The notes under the pieces are model-generated. The model had not been told where the DNA came from and made no database searches. It saw only the letters and a list, made by a program, of their open reading frames with translations. From an uncultured bacterium (GTDB lineage: Bacteria > Cyanobacteriota > Vampirovibrionia > Gastranaerophilales > Gastranaerophilaceae), in contig CABQIM010000084.1 in NCBI GenBank assembly GCA_902464375.1, positions 1 through 7,646 on the forward strand: a DNA stretch of 7,646 bases. The letters run 5' to 3'. This document shows positions 1 to 5,801 of this stretch, piece after piece. The position numbers were made by a program, and so were the translations under genes. Position 1 is the first letter of the stretch, and every line of letters begins with the position of its first letter.

Positions 1-82
1 ACCTACCCCATGTATTACGGCAGGTTGAGAAGAAAACTTTAGGGTTTTATGGAAGTTTGTTACAAAAGTTCACAGTTAGAAG

Positions 83-101
83 AGTTGAAAGTTGAAAGTT
101 G
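83..101. repeat. Heptanucleotide tandem repeat (AGTTGAA, about 2.7 copies)
   Basis: AGTTGAA occurs at 83-89 and 90-96, and the partial copy AGTTG at 97-101. Period-7 short tandem repeats between genes are known from cyanobacteria (STRR sequences). A second, different heptamer repeat lies at the other end of the window (7464-7484). The function is unknown; replication slippage would be enough to produce it. Confidence 0.75.
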
Positions 102-116
102 TTTTAGGAATTGTAA

Positions 117-147
117 GTTGTGTTCAACATTTGTCATTGAACACAAC
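117..147. repeat. Perfect 11-bp inverted repeat, 9-nt spacer
   Basis: GTTGTGTTCAA (117-127) and TTGAACACAAC (137-147) are exact reverse complements around the spacer CATTTGTCA. No T-tract follows on either strand, so this is not a standard intrinsic terminator. It sits about 97 bp before the decarboxylase start. It could be a dyad operator for a regulator, or a hairpin in a 5' leader if transcription starts upstream of it. Confidence 0.7.
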
Positions 148-243
148 AAAACAAACTCATTTTCTTACAAAACTTAACTTTGGTAGCAAAAAATATTTTT
201 TTTGAGTATTATGTTAAAAGTATCAATCAAAGGGAAATGAATA

Positions 244-1698
244 GTGGCAAAAAAATTAAAGCAAGAAAAATATTTAAACCAAGAAGTTAAAAATCAAAAT
301 TCAGTAAAAATAAAAGCTCCAATTGTTGAAGCATTGAAAACGGCTTATGAAAATCCGACTTATCAATTTCATATTCCGGGGCATACAAAAGGGAAGGCAA
401 TTTTTAAGGATTTTAGAAAACTTATTGGTGAAAAAGCTTTAAATGTTGATACTACAGATGAATTTGATAATTTGGGAACATTACATCCTGCAACCGGCCC
501 GATAAAAGAAGCACAAGAGCTTGCAGCAGAAGCTTTCGGTGCGAAGAAAACATTCTTTTTGCTTAACGGTTCAACAGCAGGAAACTTAGCTTTAGCAATG
601 GCTTTAACAAAAAAAGGCGATAAAGTTATTGTGAACAGAAATTGTCACCGTTCAGTATTGACAGGTATGATTATATCTGGAGCTGAACCTATTTGGATTT
701 GTCCAAACAGAATTGAAGATTGGTCAATTTGGGGAAATACTGATGCAGCTCAAATAGAAGAATTAATTAATAAAAATCCTGATGTATCTATGGTTTGGAT
801 TACAAACCCGACTTATGAGGGTGTTGTATCTGACATTAAAGCTATTAGTATAGTTTGTAAAAAACACAATATTCCGCTTATTGTTGACGAAGCTCATGGA
901 TGTTTGTGGAATTTTAATAAGCATTTACCGGAAACAGCTTTAAAGCTTGGAGCAGACGCTGTTGTGCATTCTTTACATAAAACAGGTGGAAGTATGAGTC
1001 AAAGCTCAATGCTCCATATTGCAAAAGATTCTTGCTTAAATGTTGAAGCAGTAGAAAAAGCTTTAAAATTGTTGCATACAACCAGCCCATCTTTAATGTT
1101 ATTAGCGAGTTTAGATGCAGCTAGAGCAAATTTACAATCTAAAAACGGACAAATTTTACTTGAAAGAGCTGTTAAAAATGCAAAGTATTTAAGAACAAGG
1201 CTTGATTCAATCCAAGGTTTGCATCAATTAAAAGGTGATTTTGGGTATAAGACTGATGTAACAAAAGTGTTTATCAGAATTGACGGCTTGTCAGGAAAAA
1301 GGCTTGAATCCATTTTGGAAATAGATTTCGGCATTGAAGTTGAATCTGCTTCTGATATAGGAGTTTTAATACTTTGTAATATTGGTAACAAGCATTCTGA
1401 TTTTAAGTATTTGGCTGATTGCTTAGAAAAAATCGCAGCAACAAATTACCAAGATATTTATTATTTAGAAAAACGTAAACATATGCCAATGCTAGAACCT
1501 CAAATTAAGATGAGTTTGAGAGAAGCTTTTTATGCTGAAAAAGAAACTATTTCAAAATCAGAAGCAATTGGAAGAATTTCTGCAGAAGTTGTTGCGGAAT
1601 GCCCTCCGGGGATTTCAATTTTACTTCCAGGGGAATTGATTACAGAAGAACATTTGCCATATTTGAATGACTACGAAACATTAGAAGTTGTAAAGTAA
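244..1698 (+). CDS. Orn/Lys/Arg decarboxylase family protein (PLP-dependent)
   Basis: This is a cytosolic fold-type-I PLP enzyme that decarboxylates a basic amino acid, giving agmatine, cadaverine or putrescine. The family signatures appear in order: HIPGHTKG at 43-50; NGSTAGN at 108-114 (cofactor phosphate loop); H135, expected to stack on PLP; DEAHG at 215-219; and SLHKT with K246 as the Schiff-base lysine. The C-terminal decarboxylase domain (about 405-480) carries CPPG and LPGE. The 484-residue length fits the short Bacillus SpeA-like group rather than the roughly 700-residue inducible enzymes. Substrate cannot be read from the sequence, so no symbol is given. The start is GTG, supported by AGGG at 231-234; an ATG at 236 is out of frame. 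About 22 Lys/Asn/Gln-rich residues precede the conserved APIVEALK. It is the first gene of the rightward block, 43 nt before the next. Confidence 0.9.
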   Translation: MAKKLKQEKYLNQEVKNQNSVKIKAPIVEALKTAYENPTYQFHIPGHTKGKAIFKDFRKLIGEKALNVDTTDEFDNLGTLHPATGPIKEAQELAAEAFGAKKTFFLLNGSTAGNLALAMALTKKGDKVIVNRNCHRSVLTGMIISGAEPIWICPNRIEDWSIWGNTDAAQIEELINKNPDVSMVWITNPTYEGVVSDIKAISIVCKKHNIPLIVDEAHGCLWNFNKHLPETALKLGADAVVHSLHKTGGSMSQSSMLHIAKDSCLNVEAVEKALKLLHTTSPSLMLLASLDAARANLQSKNGQILLERAVKNAKYLRTRLDSIQGLHQLKGDFGYKTDVTKVFIRIDGLSGKRLESILEIDFGIEVESASDIGVLILCNIGNKHSDFKYLADCLEKIAATNYQDIYYLEKRKHMPMLEPQIKMSLREAFYAEKETISKSEAIGRISAEVVAECPPGISILLPGELITEEHLPYLNDYETLEVVK

Positions 1699-1741
1699 TA
1701 TTGATTTAGAGAAGAGTTGGCTTTATAGAAAAGGAGTAACG

Positions 1742-2266
1742 ATGAAAGTACAAAATATACAAAGCCAAAATACAAATTTTGCAGGGCTGTATATGCCTAA
1801 AAAACTCAAATTTAACACTCTAAGTTTAGAGAAAAATGTTCTAAAGCAAGAGGATGTTTTAGCAAATAAATCTATAAAAGATGCCTCTGATAAATTTGAT
1901 GTCGTTATCAAAAAAAATAAGTTAAAAAATAGAAGATATTTAATGGAGAATGAGGTTGCAAAAATCTTTGTAGGTGGAAGCGGTCTGGGCGTTATGGCAG
2001 GTCTTGGTGTTGCATTTTTAGAAGGAGTTACTAACCCAGGAGTGTTTATGACTGCGGGATTCTTTGGTGGCATGTTGGGTTTAAACTTAAGCTGGTTGTC
2101 TGCAAATTTGATGGATGATTACAAGTTAACACCAAAAAATCACGAATATATTCTTCAGGTTGGAGAAAATTATAATGAAAAAGCTGAAAAATTTGAGGGT
2201 AAAGTTCTAAAAGAACAGCATATTAAAAAAGCAGACGAAATTGAGAGAATAAATGTTTCTAAATAG
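1742..2266 (+). CDS. Hypothetical protein with N-terminal NTNF motif and a predicted membrane hairpin
   Basis: I do not recognise a family for this 174-residue protein. The ATG follows a strong Shine-Dalgarno, AAGGAG at 1731-1736, with 5-nt spacing. The N-terminus carries QSQNTNFAGLY (residues 7-17), closely echoed in the next gene. A charged Lys-rich stretch follows to about 70, with NRRYLMENEV at 63-72. Two Gly-rich hydrophobic segments come next, about 75-94 and 100-124, separated by GVTNPG and suggesting a membrane hairpin. The C-terminal 50 residues are polar and charged, probably helical. There is no signal peptide: the hydrophobic part is central. It lies 43 nt after the decarboxylase with no terminator between, so co-transcription is likely. 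The role is unknown. Confidence 0.8.
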   Translation: MKVQNIQSQNTNFAGLYMPKKLKFNTLSLEKNVLKQEDVLANKSIKDASDKFDVVIKKNKLKNRRYLMENEVAKIFVGGSGLGVMAGLGVAFLEGVTNPGVFMTAGFFGGMLGLNLSWLSANLMDDYKLTPKNHEYILQVGENYNEKAEKFEGKVLKEQHIKKADEIERINVSK

Positions 2267-2278
2267 GATGGTAATCAT

Positions 2279-2581
2279 ATGAAAATAAATAGCAATAATA
2301 CAAATTTTGGTGCAAAATTCTACCATTACCCGCATGCTTACACCAACCCTGAAATTGCAAAAGGTTTTGAAGAAGCAACAAAAGAATATCCGGATTATAT
2401 TTTATTGCAAGATAACATTTCATATTTTGGCGAAGACCAGTTTTATCTACTAAAAGGTAAAGATGTTACAATTTTCGATACAATGTCCTTAACAAATCGA
2501 AGAAGATATTTAACGAACAACGATATTGTAGACAAGCTGGTAGAACTTTTTCACAAAATGCTAGGAAATAAAGTGAAGTAA
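2279..2581 (+). CDS. Small hypothetical protein with N-terminal NTNF motif
   Basis: This is an unrecognised 100-residue protein with no hydrophobic segment long enough to span a membrane, so probably soluble. It opens MKINSNNTNFGAKF, sharing the S-x-N-T-N-F core with the preceding gene. The middle is rich in Tyr, Phe and Asp (YPDYILLQDNISYFGEDQFY at 37-56). Residues 71-83 read LTNRRRYLTNNDI, which again parallels the preceding protein, and a short amphipathic tail ends in Lys. The start follows AGGA at 2265-2268, which overlaps the previous gene's TAG stop; the gap between genes is 12 nt. Its own stop overlaps the next start by one base. Tight packing with both neighbours supports a real, co-translated gene. 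Function unknown. Confidence 0.8.
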   Translation: MKINSNNTNFGAKFYHYPHAYTNPEIAKGFEEATKEYPDYILLQDNISYFGEDQFYLLKGKDVTIFDTMSLTNRRRYLTNNDIVDKLVELFHKMLGNKVK

Positions 2582-3006
2582 TGGGAAGAAAAAAATACCA
2601 AAATAAGACTGTTCATTTTATAATTACTTTTTTGCTCATGGCTACTGGGATTTATTATTTTGGCTTGAGTTATGTTCCTAAAAAACTTTATGAAACTCAA
2701 ACAATGAAACCTAATCAAGTTGAAGCATATTATCAGAATGAGTGGTGTACTCCGGATTTTGGGCGCAAAGAAGTTATATTGTGGGATATGACAAGAGTCG
2801 ATTGTATGACAAAAGACTATGCAATAGAATTTGATTTTGCTAAAAAATGGGCGGAATCAATAGGGCAAGCACTTTATTATTCAAAACTTACCGGCAAAGC
2901 TCCTGCCGTTGTTTTGATTTTAACCAATCCAACAGACTATAGATACGCAAAACGCATAGAACGTTTGGATAATGGAATAAAATTGTTTTTGATAAAAGCG
3001 TACTAA
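2581..3006 (+). CDS. Membrane-anchored PD-(D/E)XK nuclease-like small protein
   Basis: The protein has 141 residues. A Lys/Arg-rich start (MGRKKYQNK) precedes one hydrophobic segment at about 11-29, most likely a signal anchor that places the rest outside the cytoplasm. The core resembles small PD-(D/E)XK-like proteins: E64, then RVDC with D74, then AIEFDFAKKWAESIGQALYY (81-100) with E83, D85, K88/K89 and Q96, then the strand APAVVLIL (107-114). The classic E-x-K is here E-F-D, so the lysine may be supplied from K88 or K89, or activity may be lost. C56 and C75 could form a disulfide. The ATG overlaps the previous stop (TAATG), implying translational coupling. It is the last gene of the block before the hairpin at 3027. 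Family assignment is from memory of the motif pattern; the substrate is unknown. Confidence 0.75.
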   Translation: MGRKKYQNKTVHFIITFLLMATGIYYFGLSYVPKKLYETQTMKPNQVEAYYQNEWCTPDFGRKEVILWDMTRVDCMTKDYAIEFDFAKKWAESIGQALYYSKLTGKAPAVVLILTNPTDYRYAKRIERLDNGIKLFLIKAY

Positions 3007-3026
3007 ATAAAATAAGAATTTTAATA

Positions 3027-3057
3027 AAAACGCTCACTTTGAAAAAGTGAGCGTTTT
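3027..3057. terminator. Bidirectional intrinsic terminator between convergent blocks
   Basis: A 14-bp stem pairs 3027-3040 (AAAACGCTCACTTT) with 3044-3057 (AAAGTGAGCGTTTT) around the loop GAA. On the + strand the stem ends in TTTT followed by ATAAAAT; on the - strand it ends in TTTTTATT. It therefore suits both the rightward block ending at 3006 and serS ending at 3080. Both genes end within about 25 bp of it. Confidence 0.88.
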
Positions 3058-3079
3058 ATAAAATCAATAATTACATTTA

Positions 3080-4342
3080 CTAAATTCTATCAAATCCGGT
3101 ATATTTTCTTAAAACTTCCGGAATAATAATAGTTCCGTCTTCTTGTTGGAAGTTTTCTACAATTGCGGCAAATGTTCTGCCAACTGCCAAACCGGAACCG
3201 TTGATTGTGTGGACAAATCTAATTTGTCCGTCTTTTGTTCTATATCTTGTGTTGCTTCTTCTTGCTTGGAAATCTCCGTAATTTGAACAGCTTGAAATTT
3301 CTTTGTAAGTATTATAAGAAGGCAACCAAACTTCTAAGTCAAAACATTTATTTGCACTAAATCCGATATCAGCAGAACATAGAGCTACTCTTCTGTATGG
3401 CAAACCTAGTTTTTCCAAACAAATTTCAGCGTCACGAGTTAATTTTTCGTGTTCTTCTGGACTTGATTCCGGAGTTGTTAATTTTACCATTTCAACTTTG
3501 TTGAATTGGTGCACTCTGATTAAACCTCTCGTATCTTTTCCTGCAGAACCTGCTTCACGTCTAAAACAAGGGGTGTAAGCTGTCATATATTTAGGCAAAT
3601 CTTCTTCGCTTAGAATTTCGCCGGAATATATATTTGTAACAGGGACTTCTGCAGTCGGAATTAAGTACAAATCTTCGTCTACACATTTATACATATCTTC
3701 AGCAAACTTAGGTAATTGACCTGTACCTGTCATAGTTGCAGCATTTGCCATAAATGGAGGTAGGATTTCTTCGTATCCGTGTTCTTCTGTATGCAAATCT
3801 AAGAAAAATTGGATAATTGCACGTTCTAATCTCGCACCTTTTCCTCTATATAATGTGAATCTTGATTGAGAAATTTTTACACCACGTTCAAAATCAACAA
3901 GATTTTTTTCTTCGCAAATATCCCAGTGAGCTTTTGGTTCAAAATTAAACTTAGTAGGTTCGCCCCAAAATTTAACAGGAACATTATCATCCTCAGATTC
4001 ACCAATTGGTGTTGATTCATCCGGAGTATTAGGAGTTCTAAGTAACATATCTCTTTGAATTGAATCAAGTTCAACTTGTTTTTCTTCCAAAGCTTTAACT
4101 TCGTCACCTAATTTACGTACTTCTTCTTGAATAGCATCTGTATTTTCGCCATTCTTTTTCATCATACCGATTTTTTGTGATTCAGATTTTCTTTTAGCTC
4201 TAAGTTCATCTGCTTGAGCTTGAACTTTTCTTCTGTCTGCATCAATTGCAATGATTGTATCAATTGATAATTCAGGATTTCTTCTTTTTAAAAGTTCATT
4301 AATTTTTTCAGGATTTTCTCTAATCAATTTGATGTCTAACAT
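3080..4342 (-). CDS. serS: Seryl-tRNA synthetase
   Basis: Class II aminoacyl-tRNA synthetase that charges tRNA-Ser (and tRNA-Sec where present) with serine in the cytosol. The full length of 420 residues is normal for bacterial SerRS. Residues about 30-100 form the charged coiled-coil arm that contacts the long variable arm of tRNA-Ser. The catalytic domain follows: TAEVP at 230-234 (serine-binding loop), motif 2 with FRREAGSAGKDTRGLIR at 260-276, and motif 3 with GSGLAVGRTFAAIVENFQ at 382-399, including R389. The ATG is set by AAGAGGG (4349-4355 on the - strand) about 6 nt upstream. A 79-nt gap separates it from nnrD and contains a possible promoter but is too short for a T-box leader. It ends just before the shared terminator. 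Confidence 0.98.
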   Translation of the reverse strand: MLDIKLIRENPEKINELLKRRNPELSIDTIIAIDADRRKVQAQADELRAKRKSESQKIGMMKKNGENTDAIQEEVRKLGDEVKALEEKQVELDSIQRDMLLRTPNTPDESTPIGESEDDNVPVKFWGEPTKFNFEPKAHWDICEEKNLVDFERGVKISQSRFTLYRGKGARLERAIIQFFLDLHTEEHGYEEILPPFMANAATMTGTGQLPKFAEDMYKCVDEDLYLIPTAEVPVTNIYSGEILSEEDLPKYMTAYTPCFRREAGSAGKDTRGLIRVHQFNKVEMVKLTTPESSPEEHEKLTRDAEICLEKLGLPYRRVALCSADIGFSANKCFDLEVWLPSYNTYKEISSCSNYGDFQARRSNTRYRTKDGQIRFVHTINGSGLAVGRTFAAIVENFQQEDGTIIIPEVLRKYTGFDRI

Positions 4343-4379
4343 AATATTCCCTCTTATTTTTCTTAAAATCTATACGTTT

Positions 4380-4409
4380 AGTTTATCACAAATAGATTTT
4401 TGCAATCAA
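4380..4409 (-). promoter_or_regulatory. Candidate promoter for serS
   Basis: Read on the - strand: TTGATT (4409-4404), an 18-nt spacer, then TAAACT (4385-4380) preceded by TGA, which gives an extended -10. It lies in the gap between nnrD and serS, about 37 nt before the start codon. The match is moderate and the DNA is AT-rich, so chance is possible; serS may also be read through from nnrD. Confidence 0.4.
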
Positions 4410-4421
4410 TAGAAGTAAATA

Positions 4422-5228
4422 TTATATTATCTCTTTTATTGCCTTATGCAAAAATTTAGGTAAATCAGACGCTAAAACTGAATATTCACTTAATTCTTCA
4501 GATGCTATTTCTCCTGTTCTGGAGTGCAAATATACACCTAACTTTGCGGCTTCAAACAAATCCATTTTTTGAGCAAGAAGTCCTGCTATAATTCCAGCTA
4601 AAACATCGCCTGAACCGGCTTTTGCTAGCGCAGAATTTCCATGTTGGTTAATAAATATTTTTTCTCCTTCACAAATAATTGTTCTGTGTGTTTTTAAAAC
4701 CGCAACACAATTATATTTTTTTGATAATTTCTTAGCTGCACCTTCTAAATCAGAAAGTATCTCTTCTAGTTCACATCCTAAAAGTCTTGATGCTTCTAAA
4801 GGATGTGGCGTTATAATTAAATTTTGCGGTAATTTAATATTAGTTTTAGCTAATATATTTAAACCATCTGCGTCAATTACAACCGGAATAGTTTCTTTTT
4901 GTAACAGCTTGATTGTATCCTTAAAAAGCTTTCTGGAAGCTGCTTGCAAGCCCAAACCACAGCCAATAAGAATCGTCGAATACTGCTTAATATTTCTTAA
5001 ACCTTCGCTTCTTGAAAGATAAACAGCTTCCGGTAAAAGTGTAGAAACGGAGCGGATAATATCTTTTTCGCTGGCAAGAGCTGCAAACCCAGCACCGGTT
5101 TTAAGTATAGAAACTGTTGATAAGTATGCTGCACCAATATAATTTTTTGAACCGGCAAAATTAAGGACTTTTCCAAAAGTTCCTTTATTAGAATTTTGCT
5201 TTCTTGTTGGCATTAGATATTCTTGCAT
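4422..5228 (-). CDS. nnrD: ADP/ATP-dependent NAD(P)H-hydrate dehydratase, stand-alone
   Basis: This enzyme repairs hydrated NADH and NADPH (S-NAD(P)HX) by dehydration at the cost of ADP or ATP. It is the YjeF C-terminal domain, ribokinase-like fold. Visible signatures are KGTFGKVLNFAGS at 15-27, DADGLN at 119-124, TPHPLE at 140-145, and HGNSALAKAGSGDVLAGII at 196-214 with D208 as the likely catalytic base. At 268 residues it is only the dehydratase; the NnrE epimerase domain often fused in front is absent and no separate epimerase is in the window. The usual LKG before the nucleotide loop reads LKT (178-180). The ATG overlaps the trmL stop by one base (TAATG), and AGGA at 5234-5237 inside trmL is its ribosome site. 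M6 is a weaker alternative start. Confidence 0.93.
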   Translation of the reverse strand: MQEYLMPTRKQNSNKGTFGKVLNFAGSKNYIGAAYLSTVSILKTGAGFAALASEKDIIRSVSTLLPEAVYLSRSEGLRNIKQYSTILIGCGLGLQAASRKLFKDTIKLLQKETIPVVIDADGLNILAKTNIKLPQNLIITPHPLEASRLLGCELEEILSDLEGAAKKLSKKYNCVAVLKTHRTIICEGEKIFINQHGNSALAKAGSGDVLAGIIAGLLAQKMDLFEAAKLGVYLHSRTGEIASEELSEYSVLASDLPKFLHKAIKEII

Positions 5229-5677
5229 TACATTCCTATTTGTCGGATTATTTCGTACGTTACGATTGCAACGGAATTAGAAAGGTTCAAACTTCTTTGT
5301 CCTTCCATCATTGGAATTGTAATCGCACTTTCTTGTGTTACATATTCTTGCGGAAGTCCTCTTGATTCCGGACCAAAGACAATAAAATCACCTTCTTGGA
5401 ATTTATAATCAGTGTATTTCCTTTTTGATTTTGTTGTTAGGTAAAAGAATCTACTGTTAGGAAATTCTTTATACAATTCTTCCATAGATTCGATTCTGTG
5501 TAAATCGACACTTGACCAATAATCCATGCCTGCTCTTTTTGTATACTTATCCGTAAGTGCAAACCCCAGTTTGCCCACAAGATAAAGTGAAGCACCGGTG
5601 CAAGCGCATAGTCGTGCAATATTTCCTGTGTTTTGTGGAATTTCCGGTTCGTATAAAACTATGTTTATTTTAGCCAT
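5228..5677 (-). CDS. trmL: tRNA (cytidine/uridine(34)-2'-O)-methyltransferase TrmL
   Basis: SPOUT-fold enzyme that uses S-adenosylmethionine to methylate the ribose 2'-OH of the wobble base in certain tRNA-Leu isoacceptors. The family landmarks are complete: EPEIPQNTGNIARLCACTG at 10-28, the trefoil-knot loop FGPESRGLP at 101-109, and QRSLNLSNSVAIVTYE at 127-142. The 149 residues are close to the family's usual 150-160; no extra RNA-binding domain is attached. The start has GAGGA (5688-5692) 10 nt upstream, a little far but in range, and the next residues (AKINIVLYEPEIP) fit the family N-terminus. It lies between the multi-hairpin repeat and nnrD, overlapping the latter by one base, so the two are probably translationally coupled. 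Confidence 0.95.
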   Translation of the reverse strand: MAKINIVLYEPEIPQNTGNIARLCACTGASLYLVGKLGFALTDKYTKRAGMDYWSSVDLHRIESMEELYKEFPNSRFFYLTTKSKRKYTDYKFQEGDFIVFGPESRGLPQEYVTQESAITIPMMEGQRSLNLSNSVAIVTYEIIRQIGM

Positions 5678-5709
5678 GTGATAGAAGTCCTCATTAAAAC
5701 TTAAAAGAT

Positions 5710-5799
5710 GCCCCTTGCGGGCTAGCCCCCATCCGAATTTCTCAATTTCGAGCGTAGCTTTTAATTGGAAACTTTACCCTCCCCTGTGGAGAGGGTGCC
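5710..5799. repeat. G+C-rich multi-hairpin intergenic element, probable interspersed repeat
   Basis: By hand count 49 of these 90 bases are G or C, well above the flanks. Three foldable units lie in a row: GGGCTAGCCC at 5719-5728, a perfect palindrome (an alternative pairs 5710-5713 with 5719-5722); CGAATTT and AATTTCG at 5734-5750 around CTC, one mismatch; and ACCCTCCCC with GGAGAGGGT at 5776-5796 around TGT, one mismatch. The layout resembles REP/MITE-like elements scattered between genes in many bacteria, and the CCCTCCCC...GGAGAGGG end is a type I have seen repeatedly. Only one copy is in the window, so repeat status is inferred. It lies between two same-strand genes and would be transcribed into the trmL leader. 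Confidence 0.55.
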
Positions 5800-5801
5800 T
5801 A

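Larger units (their letters stand above)
1..243. other. Non-coding region upstream of the decarboxylase
   Basis: No convincing gene lies here. Two short reading frames run in from the left edge on the + strand: one stops at 40-42 and reads TYPMYYGRLRRKL, the other stops at 93-95. Either could be the tail of an upstream gene, but neither is recognisable. The stretch holds a heptamer tandem repeat (83-101) and a perfect inverted repeat (117-147), listed separately. The promoter of the rightward block should lie here. The best -10-like string is TATTAT at 207-212, but I see no good -35 at the right distance, so I do not call a promoter. Confidence 0.6.

Noticed and set aside
1..95. Possible 3' end of an upstream rightward gene (stops at 40-42 or 93-95)
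   Set aside because: Both open stretches are too short to recognise, and two frames compete; neither can be supported.
117..147. Inverted repeat as an intrinsic terminator
   Set aside because: No T-tract follows the stem on either strand.
1723..2073. Leftward 116-codon reading frame opposite the first NTNF protein
   Set aside because: It is antisense to a gene with a strong ribosome site, has no recognisable protein features and low-quality composition (Pro/Phe-rich).
1742..2581. The two small proteins as a toxin-antitoxin pair
   Set aside because: Sizes, the shared N-terminal tag, the membrane hairpin and the lack of any toxin or DNA-binding motif do not fit; small gene size and adjacency alone are not evidence.
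3877..4107. Leftward 76-codon frame inside serS
   Set aside because: It is an alternative frame of the conserved serS coding sequence with no similarity of its own.
4343..4421. T-box leader for serS
   Set aside because: The gap is only 79 nt, with no T-box consensus, specifier loop or terminator.
5223..5408. Rightward 61-codon frame opposite trmL
   Set aside because: Antisense to a well-conserved gene; no ribosome site or family features.
5437..5619. Leftward 60-codon frame inside trmL
   Set aside because: Out-of-frame shadow of trmL, whose own frame carries all SPOUT motifs.
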